This document shows, in pieces, positions 10,894 to 22,500 of a DNA stretch of 64,000 nt. The notes under the pieces were generated by a model. That model saw nothing but the letters and a program-made list of their open reading frames with translations, made no database searches and had not been told where the DNA came from. The stretch's first letter is position 1; each line of letters starts with the position of its first letter. Source of the DNA: Pterois miles (lineage: Eukaryota; Chordata; Actinopteri; Perciformes; Scorpaenidae); the NCBI GenBank assembly GCA_947000775.1, contig CAMQGK010000001.1, positions 1,291,001 to 1,355,000 on the forward strand, in the 5' to 3' direction. A program made the translations under genes and the position numbers.

Positions 10894-11205
10894 CCATCCA
10901 TCATCAACCACTCATCCCATTAGGGGTCGCGGGGGGCTGGAACCGATCCCAGCTGGCATTGGGCGAAGGCGGGGTTCACCCTGGACAGGTCGCCAGTCCA
11001 TCGCAGGGCACATAGAGACAGACAACATATAGACAGACAGCCATTCACACTCACATCCACACCTACGGGCAATTTAGATTCATCAATTAACCTAAATTGC
11101 ATGTCTTTGGACAGCTTACAAACTCCACACACCCAAGCCGGATTTGCACCTGCGACCTTCTTGCTGTGAGGCAAGAGTGCTAACCACTGCATCACCGTGC
11201 AGCCC
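10894..11205 (-). mobile_element. complete tRNA-derived SINE with 14-bp target duplication
   Basis: On the minus strand it begins GGGCTGCACGGTGATGCAGT, with an A-box-like TGGTTAGCACTC and a degenerate B box (GCAGGTGCAAATCC). It continues through the CGGGCAATTTAGA-complement core to a (ATGG)n-like tail. The exact 14-mer ATTGTGAAAACCAT flanks it at 10880-10893 and 11206-11219. The insertion splits an older LINE fragment. Confidence 0.85.
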
Positions 11206-11219
11206 ATTGTGAAAACCAT

Positions 11220-11880
11220 TTGGTCTTTTTAATGCTTTAAGTAGTAGTACACATGGATTTTAACTTGGCCCCTGTTTGTGTATATGTGTTTGCTTTTGTC
11301 TTTGTGACTTGACTGTTTGCTCTGTTGTACAAAACCTGTTGGATCACAATGTAAATTCTTCATCAACTGATGACAGGGTTATTTTTCTGAAGCAATGAAA
11401 AACTGGCAAAAAACATATGATGATCTTATATTATATGATGTATTGCTGTAATTAATTTACAGCAATACCCAACATTATATAAAGTAGTTAAAATTAGCTC
11501 AACCTTAAGACATCTCCAGTAGTAAAATGCAGCACACGCATAAAAAAATAAAGGGTCAGAAGTTCTGCTCCTTGTGCTCCCTAGCTGCTGTAGTTCATAT
11601 TGTTGCATTCTTCCTATTTTGTATTGCAACCGATGCACATACATTTCCCCTCGGTATATCTTATTTTACAAGATTATAATTAGAGAACATTGCAGCTGAT
11701 AAAGTCTTTTACATTAAAATAACAATTAAAAAAAAAGTAAATGTAAAACAAATCCACCTGCCTGTAATGGTAACCCAGGATCTCCTGCAGACGAGTCAGT
11801 AAATGTGTTTTTCTTCTGTATGCAAAGGACGTGCAGGTCCTACAGGAAGCGTCCTCGGCAGTGACAACGATTATACTTAC
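11220..11880. other. ddo 5' intron, remainder
   Basis: The first part (to about 11340) probably continues the 3' tail of the LINE fragment split by the SINE. The rest is unassigned. Confidence 0.35.
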
Positions 11881-11940
11881 ATGAACAACAGTCCGCTGGC
11901 CAAGAAATGTCTCGTTTGCATCGATAATTTCCTCTGACTA
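11881..11940 (-). other. ddo: probable ddo non-coding exon 1
   Basis: Read on the minus strand the sequence ends TTGTTCAT followed by GTAAGTATAA, a near-perfect donor, at the 11881/11880 boundary. No acceptor lies above it, as expected of a first exon. The transcription start is not defined by sequence. The link to the ddo ATG exon is inferred from position and orientation. Confidence 0.55.
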
Positions 11941-12115
11941 GCTGCGTGTTAACGCTTTAAACGAATATTCTGTCAAAATTAGCTCATTAAATAAATAAAT
12001 GAATAATACGGTGAAAATATCGATAGATCTATAGAATATATGTCGCTGTTGAACAACATAAATCAACTGCGAGAAAGTCTCGTGAGAATCGCGTCTATCT
12101 CGCGATAACACGCAC
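11941..12115. promoter_or_regulatory. bidirectional promoter of ddo and zbtb24
   Basis: About 0.2 kb separates the donor of a likely ddo first exon (11881) from the donor of a likely zbtb24 first exon (12152). Two elements resembling the vertebrate promoter palindrome TCTCGCGAGA occur: TCTCGTGAGA at 12078-12087 (one mismatch) and TCTCGCGATA at 12098-12107 (one mismatch). The palindrome is known to bind BANP and to drive TATA-less, often bidirectional promoters. No TATA box is obvious. Confidence 0.6.
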
Positions 12116-12152
12116 ATGAACGCCCACATCCATGGTTCAGACGATCCACAAG
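12110..12152 (+). other. zbtb24: probable zbtb24 exon 1 (5' UTR)
   Basis: Ends CCACAAG followed by GTAAGGTC at 12153, a strong donor that pairs with the acceptor TTCCCTGCAG at 14641-14650. It holds two ATGs (12116 and 12132, the latter in CCATGG context). The first is out of frame with the main start, the second in frame after splicing. The 5' edge is a guess. Confidence 0.6.
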
Positions 12153-15100
12153 GTAAGGTCCTAAAAGCTCACTACTACTATGAATTACCACGCGGTTCGT
12201 GCGCTAAAACTAGTTGGATCCGACCACGAACAGAAACACTGAACTGTTATTATCTTAAGACGCTATTTCAGGCGCTCACCTTGCTATTTGTGTTAGCGTT
12301 GGCCCGTTTCTGGCTAGCAGCGGACGCATTGTCTGAGACGATGGACGTTAGCTTGCTAGCTAACATTCACGTCGCTGCAGTTTCTGCCTGAGTTTTGAGA
12401 CCAAACATTTGCAGGTAAACGTTGTTTGAATGCAGCAGACCGTAACGAAAGTTTGTTCAAAGACATGCACCAAGCTGTGAAATGTATAGTCGTGTAAGTA
12501 ACACGGCTGTGTGGTTGCAAGCTCAGTTTGTCGATGAGCTATTTCAGCAATCGGCAAACAATTTCGGTAATCACTGAATGGGTTGTGTTCCCCTGAAAGC
12601 CAAACACTGTTTCAAGCTTTTCAAAGTAATGTGTGGATTCATTTTCCAATTTAAATTATTAATTTGAGTTTGGACTGTTCAGAAAAGCAATCCGAAGCCA
12701 TTGCCTTTGGCTCATGAAGACTACACATACTTTACATGGAGGACTGAACCTGCCAAATAATAAATAATAATAAGTAAAGAAATAAATGACTCAATAAATT
12801 AATAAATATGTCATTCAATGTATTTAAAAACACATTAAACAGTAAATGTAGCAACCAATTGATAACATTGAAAATGTTTTCATTTGCTTCTTTATCTTTA
12901 TTATATATCTCCCTTATTTGCATTCATTAATTAAAAAGATAAAATGGATTCATTTTATTTATTTTTGCATTATTGTTATTGATTTGTTTTTGCATTTATT
13001 TGATATTAAATTATATTAGCATTTATTGTATTTTTTTAATTTGTGTATTTATTTATTTATGCACAATTTTCCCTTTGCATTTCACCTGTAATTTATTTCC
13101 CCAAACTCATTTATTTCTGTTCTCTGTTTTCTTTATGCGTTTATGCTTTTTACATTTCTTTATGCATTTCTGCCTTGTTATGCAAATGAGGGGCCTGTCA
13201 CTCTGTGTCAACATGGGGTCAGGGTGCATGACTATACAGTATTAGTTGGCTAGACAGTGTTCATCCAGTTTTCGTCCCCGGCTCCATACAGCGGGTTATT
13301 GGCCTGCTGCTGCCCCCCGCTGCCGCTTCATACAGGTGTGCAGATCAACCCTCTGAAGCTGAACGCTTTTATGGGCCCACTGTCTCCTCCCCAAGTTGTA
13401 GCTCGTTCAGAGTGGGGACCTCCAGGCCAATGGTGCACACTGCCATGTGCATTGTCTCCATCATAGGACACCCAATGGTTCCGCATATGACACCAATCTG
13501 GGCTTGAGGCGTGGCACGTTACAGGGCGGCATCTGCCTCGGGGAAGAGACTGGTGGTCGGTCTGAAGCATTTCAGCTTCAGACGGTTTACCTGCACACCT
13601 GTACCGGCACAAGGCAGCGGCGGGGGGTGCAGCATGCCAACGCCTGCTGTACAGAGCCGAGAATGAAGCTGGGAGTGCAGCTAGCTGGCTAGCATACAGT
13701 ATCGTCCGTCTACAGTATGCATGCTGACCCAAATGTGTTAAGAAATGTATAAAGAAAAGAATACAGAAATAGATAAGTTTTGGAAAATAAATAAGGGGCA
13801 TAAATAATTTAAGAATAAATTCAAAATCGATAGAAATATGAATAACAATAAAATATGAATATAATAAATACAAAATTAAATACTTTTAAAATGTAATAAT
13901 AGTAAATACATAAATACAAGGGAACTTTTATGTCACAATTTCACATCTCTTGTATTATCAAACAGTAAAATATCTAAAAGATATTAATTTTACAATGATT
14001 ACAATGATACAAAACATTTTTTAAATAAATTACTTGAAATGATAGATAGATTATCAGATCTATTATATATCACCACATTACAACAGTCATCGTTAGTTCC
14101 AGCCCTAACACAAGAATTTGCTTTGTGTTTCCACAACTTCTCTTAAATAACAATGTATTGATCCAGAGCTGCAGCGATTAATCAAGTAATCGATTAGTTG
14201 TCAACTATTAATCGCCAACTATTTTGATGAGCGATTAATTGGTTTGAGCATGTCTTTAAGGAAAAAAAAGTCAAAATGATCAGATTCCAGCTTCTTAAAT
14301 TTGAATATTTTCTGGTTTCTTTACTCCTCTATCACCGTAAACTGAATATCTTTGAGTTGTGGACAAAATGAGACGTCTGAGGACATCATCTTGGGCTTTG
14401 GGAAACACTGATCGTCATATTTCATCATTTTCTGACATTTTTTAGACCAAACAACTAATTGGTTAATAAAGAAAATAATCAACAGATTAATCAATAAGGA
14501 AAATAATCCTAAATTGCAGCACTATATTGATTAGGTAGTAAAAGTTGTAAATTGAAAGGCACACTTGTGGAATGTATTGTATGTATTTGTTTCTCTCAGT
14601 CTTATGCACTGTAACTGTTTTAATAGATGATTTCTTTTCATTCCCTGCAGGAACAGAAGTATTGTTTTGGGGAGAAGATGTCTCAGAAAGCAACCGACAG
14701 GACCTCATCACTCGTTGCTCTTCATTCAGATTCACATAAGCAGAGCATCCTGAGCAAATTTGACAAGCTGAGGAAAAGGGACGTGCTGTGCGACATCACT
14801 CTTGTTGTGGAAGACGTGCACTTCAAGGCGCACAAAGCCCTGCTGGCAGCGAGCAGCGACTACTTTTCCCTCATGTTCACGGCAGAAGATCAGGTCAGTC
14901 ACTCCACCTACCAGCTGGATGGCATGGCAGCTAAGATGTTTGCAGCAGTGCTGGATTTCATCTACAGCGCCCAGGTGTCTGTGGACGAGAGCACCACAGA
15001 GCAGATTCTGGCCACGGCTCGTCTTATGGAGGTTAACGACCTTGTCAAGGCGCTCACTGAACTCACACACTCCACTGCAGCGATTAGAGATGGGGAGGTA

Positions 15101-16481
15101 AAGGTCGACATAGCAGAGGTGCCAGATCGGTCGAAACGCAAAAGAGGACGGCCAAAGAAAAATGTGCTGATTGTAACAGAGCTGGAGGGGAGAAGTGCCC
15201 TATGTGAGAGCTCAGAGGAGGGACTGGCTGGAGATATGGACTGTGTAGTGATGGAGTCACAGGCTAAAGACAATGCAGATTGTAACTCAAGAGCCAACCA
15301 GAACCGAAAGAGCAAACGCAAAATCAGACCGCCGGTGAAATACAAGAGCTACAAGGTGGACAGTGACACGGCAGGGAGTGAAGAGCCTGGGAAGAGAGGC
15401 AGGAAAAGGAAATATCCTGACACCGAGGCCCGATGTGAGGACTGTGGCAAAGTGTTCAAAAACCACCTCTTCTTAAAGATTCACCAGAGGACTCATACAG
15501 GTAAGCTGCCTTGTGAGTTATGATTTTAAAAAGTATAATTATGTTATATTATGTTGAAAAAAAGTCAATGTATAGTATGTTGAAAAAAGTAATAAAAAAA
15601 TCATAGTATAGTATGTCGGAAAAAAGATAGTATAGTATGGAAAAAAAACATAGTAGTGTGTCAAAAAATGAAAAAAAGCCATTGTATAATATGTCAGAAA
15701 AACGTCATAGTATAGTATGTCGAAAAAAAATCATAGTATAGTATTTCAAAAAAAGTTCATAGTACAGTATGTCGAAAAAAGTCAGTATATTGAAAAAAAC
15801 GTCATAGTATAGTCTGTTGAAAAAAAGTGATAGTATAGTGTGTCTAAAAAAAAAAAAAAAAAAAAAAAAAAAGTCGTCATAGTATTGTATGTCTAAGAAA
15901 AAAAAAAAGGCATTGTATTGTATATCTAAGAAAAAGGCATTGTATAGTATATCTAAAAAAGTCATAGTATAGTATGTCGAAAAAAAGTCACATTGTAGTA
16001 TGTCTAAAAAAAAGTCAGTGTATTATTTTAGAAAAAAAAGGTATAGTATAGTATGTCTAAAAAGTCAGTATAGTATGTTAAAAAACATCATAGTATGTCT
16101 GTCGGGGGAAAAAAGTCATAGTATAGTACGTTGAAAAAAAAAAGTCATAGTATTGTATGGCGGGAAAAAAAGTCATTATAGTATGTCAGAAAAAAAGTCA
16201 TAGTATTTTAGGTCAGGGAAACAAGTTCATAGTATAGTATGTTGAAAAAAGTCATAGTATAGTATGTCGAAAAAAGTCATAGTTTTGTATGTCGAAAAAG
16301 TCAGTATAGTATGTCTAAAAAAAGTCATAGTATAGTACGTTGAAAAAAGTCAGTATAGTACGTTGAAAAAAGTCAGTATAGTATGTCGAAAAAAAGTCAT
16401 ATTATAGTATGTCAAAAATAGTCAGTATAGTATCTCTAAAAAAGTTAAAGTATAGTATTAGTATAGTAAAAGTCAGTATAG

Positions 16482-16512
<31 letters not shown>

Positions 16513-19500
16513 CCATAGTATTGTACGTCGGGAAAAAAGTCATAGTATTTTATGTCGGAAAAAAAGTCATAGTATAGTATGTCAGGGAAAAAAGTCATAG
16601 TATAATATGTTTAAAAAAAGTCATAGTATGCCAAAAAAAGTCATAGTATAGTATGTCAGAAAAAAAGTCATAGTATTCTATGTCGGAAAACAGTCATATT
16701 ATAGTACGTAGAAAAAATGTCATACTATAGTATATTGAAAAAAAAGTCATAGTATAGTATGCCAGAAAAAAGTCATAGTATAGTATGTCGGAAAAAAGTC
16801 ATAGTATAGTATGTCGAAAAATATCATAGTATAGTATGTCGAAAAAGTCAGTATAGTACAGTACAGACCAAAAGTTTAGACACACCTTCTCATTCAAAGA
16901 GTTTTCTTTATTTTCATGACTATGAAAATTGTAGATTCACACTGAAGGCATCAAAACTATGAATTACACATGTGGAATTATATACTTAACAAAAAAGTGT
17001 GAAACAACTGAAAATATGCTTTATATTGTAGTTTCTTCAAAGTAGCCACCTTTTGCTCTGATTACTGCTTCACACACTCTGCTTTCTCTTGATGAGCTTC
17101 AAGAGGTCGTCACCTGAAATTGTCTTCCAACAGTCTTGAAGGAGTTCCCAGAGCTGCTTAGCACTTGTTGGCCCTTTTGCCTTCACTCTGCGGTCCAGCT
17201 CACCCCAAACCATCTGGATCGGGTTCAGGTCCGGTGACTGTGGAGGCCTGGCCACCTTCTTGGTCAAATAGCCCTTAAACAGCCTGGAGGTGTGTTTGGG
17301 GTCATTGTCCTGTTGAATAATAAATGATGGTCCAACTAAACGCAGACCGGATGGAATAGCATGCTGCTGCAAGATGCTGTGGTAGCCATGCTGGTTCAGT
17401 ATGCCTTCAATTTTGAATAAATCCCCAACAGTGTCACCAGCAAAGCACCCCCACACCATCACACCTCCTCCTCCTCCATGCTTCACGGTGGGAACCAGGC
17501 ATGTAGAGTCCATCCGTTCACCTTTTCTGCGTTCCACAAAGACACGGTGGTTTGAACCAAAGATCTCAAATTTGGACTCATCAGACCAAAGCCCAGATTT
17601 CCACTGGTCTAATGTCCATTTCTTGTGTTCTTTAGCCCAAACAAGTGTCTTGTGCTTGTTGCCTGTCCTTAGCAGTGGTTTCCTAGCAGCTATTCTACCA
17701 TGAAGGCCTGATTCACACAGTCTCCTCTTAACAGTTGTTCTAGAGATGTGTCTGCTGCTAGAACTCTGTGTAGCATTGACCTGGTCTCTAATCTGAGTTG
17801 CTGTTAACCTGCCATTTCTGAGGCCGTGTGACTCGGATGAACTTCTCCTCCGCAGCAGAGGTGACTCTTGGTCTTCCTTTCCTGGGGCGGTCCTCATGTG
17901 AGCCACTTTCTTTGTAGCGCTTGATGGTTTTTGCAACTACTTGGGGACACTTTCAAAGTTCTTCCCAATTTTTTGGGCTGACTGACCTTCATTTCTTAAA
18001 GTAATGATGGCCACTCGTTTTTCTTTACTTAGCTGCTTTCTTCTTGCCATAATCCAAATTCTAACAGTCTATTCAGTTGGACTATCAGCTGTGTATCCAC
18101 CTGACTTCTGCACAACACAACTGATGGTCCCAACCCCATTTATAAGGCAAGAAATCCCACTTATTAAACCTGACAGGGCACACCTGTGAAGTGAAGACCA
18201 TTTGAGGTGACGACCTCTTGAAGCTCATCAAGAGAATGCAGAGTGTGTGAAGCAGTAATCAGAGCAAAAGGTGGCTACTTTGAAGAAACTAGAATATGAC
18301 ATATTTTCAGTTGTTTCACACTTTTTTAAGTATATAATTCCACATGTGTTAATTCATAGTTTTGATGCCTTCAGTGTGAATCTACAATTTCCATAGTCAT
18401 GAAAATAAAGAAAACTCTTTGAATGAGAAGGTGTGTCCAAACTTTTGGTCTGTACTGTATGTCTAAAAAAAGTCATAGTATAGTATGTCGAAAAAAGTCA
18501 TAGTACAGTATGTCAGAAAAAAAGTCATAGTATTTTATGTCGGGGAAAAAAAGTCATAGTATAGTATGTTGAAAAAAGTCATAGTATTTTATGTCGGGGG
18601 GGGGGGGGGGGGGGGGTATAGTATGTTGAAAAAAGTCATAGTATAGTATGTGAAAAAGTCAGTATGTTAAAAAAAGTCATAGTATAGTATGTCTTAAAAA
18701 AGTCATAGTATAGTATGTCGGAAAAAAAGTCATAGTATTTTATGTCGGGGGGGGGGGGGGGGGGGTCATAGTATAGTATGTCGAAAAAGTCATAGTATAG
18801 TATGTTGAAAAAAATGTTAGTATAGTATGTCTAAAAAAGTCATAGTATAGTATGTCTCAAAAAAGTCAGTATAGTATGTCTACAAAAGTCATATTATAGT
18901 AAAAAAGTCATAGTATAGTATGTCTAAAAAAGTCATAGTATATGTCTCAAAAAAAAAGTCACTAGAATAGTATGTCAGGAAAAAAGACTAGAAAAGTATG
19001 TCTAACAAAAAGTATAGTATGTCTAAAAAAAAAAAAAAGATTAAAAAGTCGTCATAGTATGTCAAAAAACAAGACAGAAAATGTCATCATAGTATAGTAT
19101 GTCTAAAAAAAAAAGCCATAGTATTGTATGTCGGAAAAAAAAGTCATAGTATAGTATGTCTAAAAAAAAGTCATATTATTGTATGTAGAAAAAAGTCATA
19201 TTATAGTAGTAGAAAAAAGTCATATTATAGTATGTCGGAAAAAAGTCATATTATAGTATGTCGGAAAAAAGTCATATTATAGTATGTCGGAAAAAAGTCA
19301 TAGTATTTTATGTAAGAAAAAAAGTCATAGTATTTTATGTCGGAAAAAAAGTCATAGTATAGTATGTTGGAAAAAAAAAGGTCATTGTATAGTATAATGT
19401 CAGTCATAGTATGGTATGTCATAAATGTCATGAATTTTTTTTTTTTTTTTTTTTAAATTAGTATTTTTAAAATCACAGTATAGTATGCCATCAAGTTTTC

Positions 19501-22500
19501 TGAAGCCGTAGTACATTTGTAGTTTTCCTGTGCGGCCCTCAACCATATGCTGGCCCCCTAAATATGCTTTGAGAAGCTCTGATCACCATCTGAAAGGATA
19601 ATTCTGGTTCATTATAAATTTGGTCTTATTTTCATATTGATTTTTAAATCTATTTCTTATTAAAACACACAATTAAGGTGTTAAGAAAGATGTTTAATAT
19701 TTACTTTGACTTGTGTGTTGTAGATTTAATAATGTCACAGTTGGATTATTTTAGAAAAAGGGAAAAGTGTGAAGTTGGAGCATCTGTGTCTCGGCACTGA
19801 TCAAATTAACCTCAGCGTTGTGACTCTGGAGGCGGTACCACACTTACACCCTCACTGTGTTTCCTCGGCGTTTCCCCAGGAGAGAAGCCTTTTCGGTGCC
19901 TGGTTTGTGGAAAGGGTTTTACCCAGAAGCACACGCTGCTGGTTCACCAGCGAATGCACACTGGAGAGAAGCCGTTTGTTTGTACCGTGTGCTCCAAAGC
20001 ACTCTCCACCAAACACGCCCTCCAAGAGCACATGAACCTCCACGAAGGTATCTGATCAAGTTACTACGTACTATATATTATTTTCTGTTTATTACCTTTT
20101 CCTCGTCTGTATATTAACATTGTTAAAATGTATTCCCATAAATCACCAAAGTCTATAGTGTGTAAGCGTCTTGCTCTCTGCTGCTCTGCTATAGATAATT
20201 TCTCTTTACCTGCATCCTTAGGAGACAAATCCTTCAGCTGTGATAAATGTGGAAAGACCTTCACTCAGAAGAGGCAACTTAAAAGCCATTACAGGGTCCA
20301 TACAGGTGAGAATCACTTCAGCAGCAGCAGGTTAATACTACGATAACCACTCTAAATACTCAATGATGTTTTCCTTGTTCTCTTTTCTTAACTGAAGGCA
20401 AATCATTACCTGAATGTGCTCAATGTCATCACAAGTTTATGGACACGGCTCAGCTGAAGAAGCACCTGAGGACTCATACAGGTAAAGTCAGACAAGCTAT
20501 TGAAACTACACATTTACTGTGAATCTGTAATATATGGACGCACTTGATGACATAAATAATATCCTTACAGGTGAGAAACCCTTCACCTGTGAGATTTGTG
20601 GCAAGTGTTTTACAGCCAAGAGCACGCTGCAGACTCATATCAGGATTCACAGGTGAGAAATATATTTCAGACCTGAGGCCCCAGCAGTTAATAAACACAA
20701 GTTTCTATTTAACACCTTAAATTGATGCATAGACAAAACAAGGATCAACATTCAATTAGAAATCTAGGATCCAATAACCCTGAATTTACCATATTTAACA
20801 CCACCGTAAAAATAAATAAATCCCACGTAATTCAACACACATTCCTTTATTAAAAACATCTCCTTCAAACAAATTCATTTGTTCAAGTTTCTCGCCAAAA
20901 ACTTAATTTTACAATGACATTTAAACATCATGAAAACAGTGTAATTTACCTTGAACGTCTAATAATGTAACTCTATGACACCTCCGTTAATGCTCATAGC
21001 TCCGCTATTTATCCAAGCAGGACTGTGCTGTCCACCTGCTGCCAACAGGTAACATTATTAACTCTCGTCCCGTTGATGTCAACACGTATTTGTTGTTCGG
21101 TGTCGTTATCTTGGAAAAACATGGTGCACCCCTCAGGTTTAGTAGCGCTATGCTGTTGGGTGGTTTTTTTTCTCTCTCTGTTCTCAAACTGAAACATGAT
21201 ACAGCATTTGTATGTGTCATTGTGCATGCGTAACTGTCAGAAAGCATCAATACAGAGTAATCGATAGTCACAGAGGTGTCAAATGAGATGCCAAGAACGT
21301 GGACAACTACGGTTCTCTATTCCCATAACGGTACCTTTGGCACTGTAGGAAAAGATCTGTTCTCATCCCTACATTTAGTCAACAACATAGATGGAAGTAA
21401 TAATCATATACATATATACAACAATGTAAAAATATTACTGCTAAACTAAAAATATGTACGTATTATAAAGTAATATAATTAAAGCATCAAAAGTAAAAAT
21501 TCATCTATTCTGTCTGAGCAGTTTAGAAGGGAAATGTCTCTTTGTTCAAACTAGTTCAGGGGTTTTGAGTGTAGATGACTGTGACCCAGTTTGGAGAAAC
21601 AGACCGGAGTAAAGCCATGTGCAGTTTGTGTACACTATATTTCAAATATTTTCACCGCTTTACGTTACCTCCTTGGAGAAAAAAACAACCTCTCAGAAGA
21701 TGGGACTAGCTGGTCTACTGCTGCACTGATGGTTTGTTTGTGTTGGTGTCTGGTGAATCCAAACTAGCTGATCCAGGTAGCGGTAGACCAGCAACTCCAG
21801 TGTTCTATGAGGTAAAATTACAGTTTTGTTTTTGAGTCTGGATTTAGTGAGACCATAGCTAATGGCTTCAGTTCCCTGTCAGAAACGTCTGTCTGACAGC
21901 AAGGTACAGAGGTGAAAATATTCAAAATATATCATACACTTAAACTGATATTGATTTTTTAAAGGTGTCTAACATACATTTTGCTACCGGGTTCATCCAC
22001 AGCAGTACATCACTTTGCTTCTGTGCTGTAGCTCCAGTCTGCTTCTCAAACTGGGGGCATACCAACTGTCATCAGCTGCAGATAATAACTATGTACCTCA
22101 TAGAGCCCTACTTCAAAACACCCAATCAAAGTGTCCTTTTTCAGAGGAGAAAAGCCATATGACTGCAGCATCTGCAACAAATCATTCTCAGACCCTAGCG
22201 CGAGACGACGGCATGTGGCCTCTCACTCAGGGAAGAAGCCCTTCACCTGCTCCTTCTGCAGCCTCTCATTTACCCGCCTGGACAATCTGAAAACTCACAC
22301 CAAATCCCACAACAAGGAAATAGCTGTGACAACAGACGCCACATCGGACGCCACGGCACCACCAGAGGAGGTACGCAACATCCTGCAGCTGCAGGAGTAC
22401 CAGCTGCCCTCCAGCTCTGAGCAGGAGATCCAGCTGGTGGTGACAGGAGATGTGGACAACATTAACTTTGTGCCGGGTCAGAACCAGGAGATCAGCATCA

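Noticed and set aside
13328..13873. 181-residue minus-strand open frame in zbtb24 intron 1
   Set aside because: It runs across both arms of the foldback element and AT-rich flank; no family resemblance and no splice context.
14627..14677. ATG at 14627 as the zbtb24 start
   Set aside because: It is upstream of the acceptor at 14650 and therefore intronic; the ATG at 14678 fits the known N-terminus.
17401..17703. Plus-strand 100-residue frame in the Tc1-like element
   Set aside because: Complement of the transposase region; no independent support.
15705..19431. Open frames in the zbtb24 intron 2 minisatellite (Phe/Asp/Ile/Leu/Tyr-rich)
   Set aside because: Low-complexity translation of short tandem units within an intron.
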